11,868 nucleotides of DNA from Minisyncoccota bacterium. Lineage in GTDB: Bacteria; Patescibacteriota; Minisyncoccia; SW-4-49-11. The notes beneath the pieces were generated by a model that saw only the letters and a program-made list of their open reading frames with translations, did not search any database and was not told the origin of the DNA. A program made the position numbers and the translations under genes. The DNA lies in assembly GCA_018609785.1 (NCBI GenBank), contig JAHEOE010000004.1, forward strand, positions 1 through 11,868, read 5' to 3'. Below, one piece after another: positions 5,863 to 11,868 of the stretch; positions within the stretch are counted from its first letter, which is position 1; each line of letters opens with the position of its first letter.

Positions 5863-6945
5863 ATGAAGCAAAAAGCACCCCCGCGCACATGGCTGAAACG
5901 AATTGCGCAGAAGTTCGGACAGGATATTGGTATTGATTTGGGGACCGCGAATACGTTGGTCTACGTGAGAGATCGTGGCATTGTGATCAATGAACCCTCG
6001 GTCGTGGCGGTTAATACCAAAACGGGACAGGTCTTGGCCATCGGTGACGAAGCCAAAGCCATGGTGGGGCGTACACCTTCTCATATTGTAGCATCCAGAC
6101 CCTTGGTGAACGGGGTGGTTTCGGATTACGAAGTAACCGAACAGATGCTTCAATATTTTATTCATAAAGTCACGCGCGGCGGAGTGTTTCATCGGATGCG
6201 TTCGCGCGTGGTTGTAGGAATTCCGTCCGGAGTTACGGAAGTGGAAAAGCGAGCCGTGTATGACGCGGCTAAAACAGCCGGGGTGCGCGCGGTGTATTTA
6301 GTGGAAGAGCCGGTTGCCGCCGCGATCGGCTCGCGTCTGCCCATTCAGGAACCCACGGGCAGCATTGTGGTTGATATCGGCGGAGGAACAACCGAAATTG
6401 CGGTCATCTCGTTGGGAGGGATTGTCATTTCGAAAAGTTTGCGTATCGCCGGAGATCAACTTCGGAAAGATATTACCCGTTATATCCGCAATCACTACAA
6501 ACTGGTGATCGGAGAACGAACGGCCGATGAAGTCAAAACCACAATTGGGTCGGCCAAGCAGACCGATCAGGAGACAGAGATGATTATTCGGGGACGGGAT
6601 ATTCTGACCGGACTCCCGAAAGAAATCATGGTCAACGACGCGGACATTCGTTCTGCAATTACTCCTTCGATAATGACTATTGTCTATACCATCAAAACCT
6701 CTGTTGAGGAAACACCGCCCGAGCTGATCGGTGATATTATGGAACGCGGTATTGTTCTTGCCGGTGGCGGAGCGCTTCTGAAAGGATTGGATACATTGGT
6801 GTCCGAGGTTACTCAGGTACCGTGTCATGTAAGCGACGATCCGTTAACGGCGGTTGTGCGCGGAGGGGGAATGGTCCTTGAGCAAATTGACAGCCTTCAA
6901 GACCTTCTTGTTCCGTTGGATGTCGGCGAACGTCCGAAAATGTGA
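5863..6945 (+). CDS. mreB: Rod-shape-determining actin homologue MreB
   Basis: MreB polymerises with ATP into membrane-bound filaments that guide lateral peptidoglycan synthesis. The 360 residues are close to the typical 330-350, with a 20-residue N-terminal extension rich in basic residues and containing WLKRIAQKF, which could act as a membrane-binding helix. Actin-fold motifs are present: phosphate-1 DIGIDLGTANTLVYV (21-35), connect/catalytic segment EEPVAAAIG (148-156), phosphate-2 VVDIGGGTTEIAVI (169-182) and adenosine motif GIVLAGGGALLKG (296-308). It is the first gene of a four-gene unit; mreC starts 13 bases after its TGA. Using ATG 5863 keeps the whole N-terminal helix. The TGA stop, and its use in the next two genes, shows standard stop usage. 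Confidence 0.97.
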   Translation: MKQKAPPRTWLKRIAQKFGQDIGIDLGTANTLVYVRDRGIVINEPSVVAVNTKTGQVLAIGDEAKAMVGRTPSHIVASRPLVNGVVSDYEVTEQMLQYFIHKVTRGGVFHRMRSRVVVGIPSGVTEVEKRAVYDAAKTAGVRAVYLVEEPVAAAIGSRLPIQEPTGSIVVDIGGGTTEIAVISLGGIVISKSLRIAGDQLRKDITRYIRNHYKLVIGERTADEVKTTIGSAKQTDQETEMIIRGRDILTGLPKEIMVNDADIRSAITPSIMTIVYTIKTSVEETPPELIGDIMERGIVLAGGGALLKGLDTLVSEVTQVPCHVSDDPLTAVVRGGGMVLEQIDSLQDLLVPLDVGERPKM

Positions 6946-6958
6946 ATATACCCTCCCT

Positions 6959-7702
6959 ATGAAGAAGCATCGCAGACAGATCATACGTTTGGGGATAGGA
7001 ATTGCGGGATTCGTTCTGCTGGGAGTAATGATATGGCCGGCCGGTCGGGGAGCGATTTCAGAAAGAGTAAATTCTATGGTTACGGCCGGCACCGCTTCCT
7101 CTCAAGGAAATCTCGAACAGTTGCGCCGAGAGAATCGTGAACTCAAGGCGGAAGTATCTTCTCTGCTTTCCTTGAAACGAGAGAATACGCGTTTGCGAAA
7201 AGCATTGGAAATTGAGGATCAGGCCAATATTGAGACCTATATTTCCGCGCAAGTTCTTAAGAATATGGACAGTAATTATCTGAGACGGAGTGTGGTTCTC
7301 AATAAGGGATCGGAGTCTGAGGTGTCCGAAGGATATGCCGTGATTCATAACGGGTTTGTGATCGGAGAGATTGTAGAGGTTAACGCCCGGACCAGTCGAA
7401 TGAGGTTGATTACCGACCCGGAGTCCAAAATTGCCGTGCGTGTCAATAACGAAGCGGAATCTAAAGGGGTTTTGAAGTCACCGTTTGGAATTGAGCTTCA
7501 GATCGACCTTGTGCCCCAGGCGGAGTCTGTCTCGGTTGGTACGCGGGTATTTACGTCCGGAATCGACGGTCTGCCGGCTCGGTTACCGATAGGACGTATA
7601 GCTCGGGTGGATTCCTCTCAAACTCAGTATCATGATATTGGGCTGGAGACTCCGATTGACTTTCAGAAACTGCGTGAAGTGTTTATTTTAGTACCATCAT
7701 GA
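6959..7702 (+). CDS. mreC: Cell-shape protein MreC
   Basis: MreC is a bitopic membrane protein that bridges MreB filaments to PBP2 on the outside. The 247 residues include a basic N-terminus (MKKHRRQ), one membrane segment (about 8-28), a coiled coil (about 48-88, with RRENRELKAE and KRENTRLRKA) and the two-barrel MreC domain from about 95 to the end (AVIHNGFVIGEI, MRLITDPESKIAVRV, ETPIDFQKLREVFIL). It is a little short for the family but complete. The start at 6959 was chosen because MKKHRRQ precedes the membrane helix directly. A longer in-frame start at 6854 would lie within mreB and add a segment with no MreC character. No Shine-Dalgarno sequence precedes it (the upstream bases are CCCTCCCT). 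Its TGA overlaps the mreD ATG (ATGA), implying translational coupling. Confidence 0.93.
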   Translation: MKKHRRQIIRLGIGIAGFVLLGVMIWPAGRGAISERVNSMVTAGTASSQGNLEQLRRENRELKAEVSSLLSLKRENTRLRKALEIEDQANIETYISAQVLKNMDSNYLRRSVVLNKGSESEVSEGYAVIHNGFVIGEIVEVNARTSRMRLITDPESKIAVRVNNEAESKGVLKSPFGIELQIDLVPQAESVSVGTRVFTSGIDGLPARLPIGRIARVDSSQTQYHDIGLETPIDFQKLREVFILVPS

Positions 7703-8151
7703 AAGACACAATCTTTTGGCTGGGCCTAACCCCCGTTACTATCTTTCTGGAATTTTGGATCGTTCCTTCTTCGGTGATGTTTCATTTTACGGCTATGCTT
7801 TTACTGGTCGCGCTTTTTTTGTTTCGGGCACGTATAGTGTTCGGATTGGGAGTTTGTATGATGGGATTTTTACTATCGGTTACGTCTATCACCTCGATGT
7901 CCGTTCTCTTGGGATGGTTGGGAAGTTGGGGAGTTTTGGCGGGTATTCTGTTTGTGATTGCCGGTAAAAAACACATTTGGCCTTTGCCTTTGGGAATTGT
8001 ATTGTTTCGGATTACTCATTATCTCTTCTCACCCGTGCCGATTCTCGGTATACTGACAAGGGCGGATATATGGGCCGGACTTGTATTAAATGTCGTACTT
8101 GCCGCCGCTCTTGGGCTTTGGCTTCGTCAACAGATACGCATCTCTACATGA
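7699..8151 (+). CDS. mreD: MreD-type integral membrane protein
   Basis: The 150 residues are almost entirely hydrophobic, with about five membrane helices (roughly 7-28, 29-45, 48-68, 72-88 and 96-145, the last region probably two helices) and few charged residues apart from short loops (GKKH, RADI) and the tail RQQIRIST. Sequence identity across MreD proteins is low, so the name rests on size, hydrophobicity and exact position between mreC and mrdA. MreD assists MreC and PBP2 in the elongation complex. The start overlaps the mreC stop (ATGA), and the TGA at 8149-8151 overlaps the start of mrdA in the same way. No ribosome-binding sequence is visible, as expected if ribosomes re-initiate. Confidence 0.85.
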   Translation: MKDTIFWLGLTPVTIFLEFWIVPSSVMFHFTAMLLLVALFLFRARIVFGLGVCMMGFLLSVTSITSMSVLLGWLGSWGVLAGILFVIAGKKHIWPLPLGIVLFRITHYLFSPVPILGILTRADIWAGLVLNVVLAAALGLWLRQQIRIST

Positions 8152-9995
8152 ACGGATTTTTAAAACGAAATACGCAAGATATTACCCCCGAAGATGTCTA
8201 TATCGATCGGGACAGACGAGACGCCAGTTTCCTTTCTGGCTCGTCAATAACGCCCACTATAAGTATAGCGGGGATCTTAGTGTTGGTGTTCATTGTTGGT
8301 TTGTGGGGGTATACGTTTCGTATGCAAGTTCTGCATTCCCAATCCCAAGATCAGGGAGTGAACTCGGCAAAAACCTATATCCAGCCGCGTCGGGGGAATA
8401 TTTTTGACGTAAACGGAACCCTTCTGGCGGACACGTCTTCTACCTATGATGTGGTTATCTTACCTGATCAGCTTCCTTCTGATACCGAGCGAGTTTTCCG
8501 TACATTAGCAGAAACGCTTGATATTTCCGTTGAAGAAATATCGGGAAAAATTGCCGCCCGGGAAGGAACGGACCCTATCATTCTCGCCCGAGAAGTGGAA
8601 CGAGAGGTGGCAATCACGTTACAAACTCAAGAAATCTCCGGTGTTGTTCTTAAAAAGCGTGAGATCAGGAGCTATCGATACCCGCGTGTATTTGGTCATA
8701 TTATTGGATATACGGGACAAATTTCCGATCGAGAACAGTACAAAGAATATCTGTTGAATGAGACCGTGGGAAAGCAAGGGCTTGAAAAGGTGTATGAACA
8801 GAATCTCCACGGTGAATACGGCGTACGCAGTCCGCTTAACCCGGAAGAAATCAGAAAATCTCCGCAACCCGGTAACTCTCTCCGGCTCACGGTAGATGCC
8901 GAGTTTCAAAAGGCGACGCATACCAAGCTCAAAGAAATCGTCGATCAGAATGACAAGATCTCGGAAGGTGTGGCCGTCGCCATGAATCCGCAAACGGGCG
9001 AGGTTCTCTCTTTGGTGAGCATTCCGTCTTATAATGCGCAAATGTTTATCGGAGGGATTTCCGGAGAAGAGTATCAAGATTTGCAAACAGCAGAGGGTAA
9101 GCCGCTTCTCAATAAAGCGATTGCCGGGGAATACGCGCCGGGATCAACGGTAAAGCCGCTCTTGGCCGGAGCTATGTTGGAGGAGGGGGTAATCACCCCT
9201 GAAACCGAAATTTACGATCCGGACGGACGTCTTGTGGTTCCCAATCCGTATAATCCCGGCAACCCGGCCATTTTCCCCGACTGGAAACCGCACGGCCGCA
9301 GTGATGTGTATAAAGCGATCGCCAAGTCCGTAAACACATTCTTTTATATATACGGAGGAGGTACCCGAGAGAAAGAAGGTCTGGGTATCGAGCGGGTTGT
9401 GAAATGGTATCGGGCGTTTGGATTTGGATCGCCGACCGGGGTGGATTTGTCGGGAGAACGAGGAGGAACCTTGCCGTACACCAATCTCTCCGCGGACGAA
9501 AAGAAAAAATGGACGCGCGGACGGACCTATAATGTCTCCATCGGACAAGGGACGCTTACCGTTACACCGCTTCAGATTACGACATATATCTCGGCCATTG
9601 CCAATGGGGGCACGTTGTATGAACCGCGAGTTGTAGACAGTATTCATAATTTTGAGAACACCGAGACCAAGCGCGATCTGAGTTCGAAGGTGAAAGCGGA
9701 CGGTCTCTTCAGTCCCAAGAATATTCAAGTAGTCAAGGATGGCATGCGCCAAACCGTAACCGATGGTACCGGAGACGAACTTCAGGATTTACCGTTTAAA
9801 GCCGCCGCCAAAAGCGGAACCGCGCAGACAAGCAAAGAGCGTAACAATTCCTGGTTTACTGCCTATGCTCCCGCGGATAATCCGCAACTTGCAGTTACCG
9901 TGCTTGTTCCGGAAGGAGACGACAGCGGGGAAACGGCAGTTCCGGTCACCAAACACATGTTAAAGTGGTATTATGAAAATCGAGGGTTTGAGTAG
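8148..9995 (+). CDS. mrdA: Penicillin-binding protein 2, peptidoglycan D,D-transpeptidase of the elongation complex
   Basis: PBP2 cross-links peptidoglycan stem peptides during cell elongation and works with MreBCD and the polymerase RodA. The 615 residues comprise a cytoplasmic N-tail, one membrane helix (about 37-57), the pedestal domain (about 75-230, with IQPRRGNIFDVNG near the start and LNETVGKQGLEKVYE at 203-217) and the transpeptidase domain (about 245-605). All three active-site motifs are present: S333-T-V-K336 in PGSTVKP, S394-V-N396, and K555-S-G-T558. KSGTAQ is the usual form in PBP2, so the enzyme should be active and beta-lactam sensitive. The start at 8148 is preferred because ATGA overlaps the mreD stop. 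An in-frame start at 7977 would read through mreD and add residues with no PBP2 character. It is the last gene of the operon; no rodA follows. Confidence 0.96.
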   Translation: MNGFLKRNTQDITPEDVYIDRDRRDASFLSGSSITPTISIAGILVLVFIVGLWGYTFRMQVLHSQSQDQGVNSAKTYIQPRRGNIFDVNGTLLADTSSTYDVVILPDQLPSDTERVFRTLAETLDISVEEISGKIAAREGTDPIILAREVEREVAITLQTQEISGVVLKKREIRSYRYPRVFGHIIGYTGQISDREQYKEYLLNETVGKQGLEKVYEQNLHGEYGVRSPLNPEEIRKSPQPGNSLRLTVDAEFQKATHTKLKEIVDQNDKISEGVAVAMNPQTGEVLSLVSIPSYNAQMFIGGISGEEYQDLQTAEGKPLLNKAIAGEYAPGSTVKPLLAGAMLEEGVITPETEIYDPDGRLVVPNPYNPGNPAIFPDWKPHGRSDVYKAIAKSVNTFFYIYGGGTREKEGLGIERVVKWYRAFGFGSPTGVDLSGERGGTLPYTNLSADEKKKWTRGRTYNVSIGQGTLTVTPLQITTYISAIANGGTLYEPRVVDSIHNFENTETKRDLSSKVKADGLFSPKNIQVVKDGMRQTVTDGTGDELQDLPFKAAAKSGTAQTSKERNNSWFTAYAPADNPQLAVTVLVPEGDDSGETAVPVTKHMLKWYYENRGFE

Positions 9996-10000
9996 TGATG

Positions 10001-10110
10001 ATACGGTAGCGGGTACGGTTTATACATATGCCCTTCGGCATGATATACGATAGATATACAGTGGATATATGGTTGTGAATGGTAGCTCGTAGTTCGTATT
10101 CCGTATTTCG
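10001..10110 (+). repeat. Downstream repeat family, long copy A (after mrdA)
   Basis: It begins ATACGGTAGCGGGTAC five bases after the mrdA stop and ends TCCGTATTTCG. It aligns with 11761-11850 over its whole length, with two short insertions here. An internal hairpin ATGCC-CTTC-GGCAT (10028-10041) takes the place of AGTTCC-TTC-GGAACT in the other copy. The arms differ while pairing and the TTCGG loop side are kept. Confidence 0.8.
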
Positions 10111-10111
10111 G

Positions 10112-10138
10112 GGACACCGTATGTGTCCTCCTCTTTTT
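10112..10138 (+). terminator. Rho-independent-like terminator candidate after the mre operon
   Basis: The 6-bp stem GGACAC/GTGTCC (10112-10117 with 10123-10128, loop CGTAT) is followed by TCCTC and then five T (10134-10138). The stem is short and the T-run is offset by five bases, so the call is moderate. It is about 115 bases past the mrdA stop, a sensible place for the operon to end. Confidence 0.4.
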
Positions 10139-10171
10139 AAAGGTTGCATATTCGTCCGAACATCCTTTAAA
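10136..10171. repeat. Perfect 8-bp inverted repeat TTTAAAGG/CCTTTAAA next to copy gamma
   Basis: TTTAAAGG (10136-10143) pairs exactly with CCTTTAAA (10164-10171) around a 20-base loop containing CGTCC (10153-10157). That CGTCC could also pair with GGACG at 10175-10179, which otherwise closes the gamma core, so it is a possible competing stem at the 3' end of gamma. Confidence 0.4.
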
Positions 10172-10292
10172 CGTGGACGTGGCAGTCCTTCGGAAATAGG
10201 AAGCCGAATGGCTTCCGTAAAAACCTCTGGTTTTTAAGTGCCCGTCCAAGTTTCGATAAAGAGTGAGGGCCCCCGAAGGGAGGAGGAGTTTT
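10172..10292 (-). ncRNA. Structured element, copy gamma
   Basis: Read on the minus strand from 10292 down, the head module is AACTCCTCC, a CCC-TTC-GGG hairpin, then CCTCACTCTTTATCGA, matching alpha closely. The core has GGACGGGCACTT; hairpin 1 AAAAACC/GGTTTTT (plus-strand 10219-10235, loop 3); AC; hairpin 2 GGAAGCC/GGCTTCC (plus-strand 10199-10216, loop 4); then TATTTCCGAAGGACTGCC and CGTCC. The closing stem GGACG-GGCA/TGCC-a-CGTCC is the best of the three copies. The stems differ from alpha and beta by compensating changes. A minus-strand promoter candidate lies about 100 bases upstream. It is convergent with the mre operon and divergent from the glycosyltransferase gene. Confidence 0.6.
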
Positions 10293-10340
10293 CGTTAAAA
10301 AACTTGAACAACGAATCCTCCTTTCCCTAACGGGTATTTC

Positions 10341-10355
10341 CTCCTTAAAAAGGAG
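10341..10355. repeat. Hairpin CTCCTT-AAA-AAGGAG upstream of gamma
   Basis: This 6-bp perfect stem has a 3-base loop and flanking T and A runs that can extend it past one mismatch. It resembles 1451-1465 (loop ATT) beside copies alpha and beta, so the hairpin travels with the structured element, though at a different relative position. Confidence 0.4.
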
Positions 10356-10390
10356 AAAAACACAGCAAGATACACTCACATAAGAGTATC

Positions 10391-10418
10391 TTTATAGTAA
10401 AGTTCAATAGTATATCAA
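10391..10418 (-). promoter_or_regulatory. Minus-strand promoter candidate for copy gamma
   Basis: On the minus strand, TTGATA (plus-strand 10413-10418) and TATAAA (plus-strand 10391-10396) are 16 bases apart. Transcription would start near 10384 and run through gamma. The start would fall at a small AAGATAC/GTATCTT hairpin (10367-10392). Confidence 0.4.
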
Positions 10419-10420
10419 CT

Positions 10421-10489
10421 GTATCCGCTATGGTATATCCATCGTATATCACTATCAACGTGCTACGTGCTACTCAAAAAACACCAAAT
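10421..10489 (-). repeat. Inverted partial copy of the downstream repeat family, left flank of the glycosyltransferase
   Basis: The reverse complement of 10421-10440 matches 5534-5553 at 18 of 20 positions. The reverse complement of 10444-10489 matches 11713-11764, with GTATATCACTATCAAC and CTACTCAAAAAACACCAA identical. This forms inverted flanks around 10557-11693. Confidence 0.75.
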
Positions 10490-10494
10490 ACTAT

Positions 10495-10528
10495 ATATTC
10501 CGATAGATTATTTTTGAGATGCGCTCTA
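10495..10528 (+). repeat. TTTTTGAGATG repeat copy upstream of the glycosyltransferase
   Basis: It carries ATTCCGATAG followed by ATTATTTTTGAGATGCGCTC, a near match to 149-182. It ends 28 bases before the ATG at 10557 and runs into three 7-nt units (TCTAAAT, TCTAAAT, ACTAACT; 10525-10545). AATACT lies 16 bases past TTGAGA, but the same spacing is not kept at the other copies. Confidence 0.75.
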
Positions 10529-10556
10529 AATTCTAAATACTAACTACGCACACGAT

Positions 10557-11693
10557 ATGACTATCGGCATCGACATACGCGCCATCGGCAAACGCGGGAC
10601 CGGAGACGAGGTGTATACGACGAACCTCATCACCAATCTCGCCGAACATGCCACGAAGCATACGTTCTTTTTGTTTACCGACGACGAACGTGTGCGGGAA
10701 TTTAAATGGATCAAAGCGCTCCCCGAGCATATGACGGTGGTGGTCATCCCGCCGGCGCACCGGGCGATATGGACGTTTATCAAACTGCCGAAAGCCGTCA
10801 AAAAGTACGATGTTGACGTCCTGCATGTCCAGTATATTGCGCCGCTCTGGTTCCCGAGCAAAACCAAGCTTATCACCACCATTCACGATATTTCTTGGAA
10901 AGTGGTTCCCCGATACATTCCCCCCAAGGACCGCAGACTGCTCAATACGTTCATTCCGCTCACCATTCGGAAGGCGGATCGGATCATTACCGTTTCCAAG
11001 CATTCTCGGGAGCAAATCGAGCAGTTCTATCCCGCCGCCAAGAATATCGTAAGCGCCATTTACAACGGCGGATATATTTCTCCCGAGTCCCGAGCCGAGG
11101 TGAGGCGTCCCGAATCGGTGCCTTTTGAGACGGTCGATCACCCGTATATCCTTCACGTAAGCAGTCTTCAACCGCGCAAAAACGTTCCGCAACTACTTCG
11201 GGCGTACGCCTCGTTTTTGAATGTTTATAGAGATGTTTCTCAGGTTCCGCTTTTGGTTCTTGCCGGTGGGGAGGGTATCAATTACGATACCGAAATTGAC
11301 ACGGTTATTGAAAATGAGAATTTGGAAGATTTTGTCGTCCGGACGGGACATGTCTCCGAAGTGGAAAAATATCGGCTCTATGCTCATGCTCGGCTCTTTG
11401 TCTCGCTCTCGCTTTTTGAAGGCTTTGGGATTCCCTTTATCGAGGCAATGAGTTTCGGCGTTCCCGTCGTGGGGTCCAACCGCTCCTGTCTCCCGGAGAT
11501 TATCGATAAAGGGGGAGAGACGGTGAATCCGGAAGATCGGGAGGCTATTGCCGAGAAATTGTATCGCCTGTCCACCGATGAGACTTTGCGGGAACGGTAC
11601 GCCAGAGAAGGGATTAAGCGAACGCAAGAATTTACCTGGGAGAAGATGGCGCGACGGACGTTGGAGGTGTATGAGGACTTACTTGAGGAGTAG
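10557..11693 (+). CDS. GT4-type glycosyltransferase (GT-B fold, retaining)
   Basis: The enzyme should transfer a sugar from a nucleotide sugar to a growing glycan or lipid acceptor on the cytoplasmic side of the membrane. The 378 residues show both Rossmann halves. The N-terminal half has IGIDIRAIGKRGTGDEVYTT (3-22) with the early glycine loop, DVLHVQYIAP (87-96), TIHDISW (108-114) and ITVSKHSREQI (144-154). The C-terminal half has YILHVSSLQPRKN (197-209), the donor-binding EGFGIPFIEA with the E-x7-E pair E288/E296, and GVPVVGSNRSCLPEI (301-315). No membrane segment or signal peptide is visible. Substrate and product cannot be told from sequence; a surface polysaccharide or lipid-linked sugar is likely by family. 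The gene stands alone, with no Shine-Dalgarno sequence, and is bracketed by inverted repeats. Its first half looks slightly richer in G and C than the flanks. Confidence 0.9.
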   Translation: MTIGIDIRAIGKRGTGDEVYTTNLITNLAEHATKHTFFLFTDDERVREFKWIKALPEHMTVVVIPPAHRAIWTFIKLPKAVKKYDVDVLHVQYIAPLWFPSKTKLITTIHDISWKVVPRYIPPKDRRLLNTFIPLTIRKADRIITVSKHSREQIEQFYPAAKNIVSAIYNGGYISPESRAEVRRPESVPFETVDHPYILHVSSLQPRKNVPQLLRAYASFLNVYRDVSQVPLLVLAGGEGINYDTEIDTVIENENLEDFVVRTGHVSEVEKYRLYAHARLFVSLSLFEGFGIPFIEAMSFGVPVVGSNRSCLPEIIDKGGETVNPEDREAIAEKLYRLSTDETLRERYAREGIKRTQEFTWEKMARRTLEVYEDLLEE

Positions 11694-11712
11694 TTTTAGA
11701 TAGAATTTGGTA

Positions 11713-11764
11713 ATTGGTGTTTTTTGAGTAGTACGTAGCAGGTAGCAAGTTGATAGTGATATAC
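11713..11764 (+). repeat. Right inverted flank of the glycosyltransferase
   Basis: Beginning ATTGGTGTTTTTTGAGTAG, 19 bases after the stop codon, it is the reverse-complement partner of 10444-10489. It merges directly into the GATATACGGTAGCGG repeat that follows. Confidence 0.75.
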
Positions 11765-11850
11765 GGTAGCGGGTATAGTTCCTTCGGAACTGATATACGA
11801 TAGATATACGGTTGTGAATGGGAGATCGTAGTTCGTATACCGTATTTCGG
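11758..11850 (+). repeat. Downstream repeat family, long copy B
   Basis: It opens GATATACGGTAGCGGGTATA, has the hairpin AGTTCC-TTC-GGAACT (11777-11791), then TGATATACGATAGATATACG and GGTTGTGAATG, and ends ACCGTATTTCGG. It aligns throughout with 10001-10110. The window ends 18 bases later with nothing further recognisable. Confidence 0.8.
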
Positions 11851-11868
11851 CTAAAAACAGGTTGTGTC

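Noticed and set aside
6854..6958. Longer N-terminus for mreC starting within mreB
   Set aside because: The extra 35 residues come from the mreB reading region and precede the natural MKKHRRQ start directly before the membrane helix.
7977..8147. Longer N-terminus for mrdA reading through mreD
   Set aside because: ATG 8148 overlaps the mreD stop as ATGA, just as mreD overlaps mreC. The extension has no PBP2 features.
6943..8151. TGA recoded to glycine, as in Gracilibacteria/SR1
   Set aside because: TGA ends mreB, mreC and mreD at the expected protein ends and forms the ATGA overlaps.
10514..10541. TTGAGA of the upstream repeat as a promoter -35
   Set aside because: AATACT is 16 bases away here, but at the mreB and lamin-tail copies no -10 occurs at 16-18 bases, so the repeat as a class is not a promoter.
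10421..11850. Insertion sequence carrying the glycosyltransferase
   Set aside because: There is no transposase and no target duplication is visible. The flanks belong to repeats also found elsewhere, so only an inverted-repeat bracket is claimed.

Overview
The window looks like chromosomal DNA of a small-genome bacterium of the Candidate Phyla Radiation (Patescibacteria), most likely from the Parcubacteria side. This is inferred from gene style and not from a marker gene: a RuvB with an unusual 'GPFRSRFG' arginine-finger segment, a compact mreB-mreC-mreD-mrdA operon with ATGA start/stop overlaps, a large secreted lamin-tail-domain protein, almost no Shine-Dalgarno sequences, and intergenic regions packed with short AT-rich repeats. 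TGA is used as a normal stop (mreB, mreC and mreD all end with it), which argues against the recoded Gracilibacteria/SR1 lineages. Overall base composition is moderate.

Layout, all genes on the + strand. (1) 2-136: acidic C-terminus of an unrecognised gene. (2) 265-1275: ruvB, Holliday-junction motor. (3) 1276-1664: a gene-free stretch with two structured elements in opposite orientation (alpha on +, beta on -) and a pair of competing hairpins. (4) 1665-5522: a 1285-residue exported, C-terminally membrane-anchored protein with six lamin-tail domains and two OB-like domains. (5) 5523-5862: gene-free, with a long inverted repeat, a 7-nt periodic array and the mreB promoter. (6) 5863-9995: mreB-mreC-mreD-mrdA, the cell-elongation module (actin-like filament, its two membrane partners and the transpeptidase PBP2). 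(7) 9996-10556: gene-free, with a terminator candidate, a third copy of the structured element (gamma, - strand) and repeats. (8) 10557-11693: a GT4-type glycosyltransferase. (9) 11694-11868: repeats.

The coding content is mostly recognisable housekeeping. The part most likely to be undescribed is intergenic. A structured element occurs three times (1305-1440 +, 1488-1585 -, 10172-10292 -). Its single-stranded joints are conserved while both hairpin stems change by paired substitutions, as expected of a selected RNA or single-stranded-DNA fold. Alpha sits just downstream of a good extended -10 promoter and gamma downstream of a candidate minus-strand promoter. Around these lie two short repeat families with a positional rule: a 'TTTTTGAGATG' family upstream of all four transcription units, and a 'GATATACGGTAGCGG' family downstream of three genes. 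Inverted copies of the second family bracket the glycosyltransferase.

Functionally, mreBCD-mrdA should drive lateral wall synthesis, the glycosyltransferase probably makes a surface glycan, and the lamin-tail protein is probably displayed on the outer face of the membrane, so most of the window concerns the cell envelope. Only ruvB is a DNA-repair gene.
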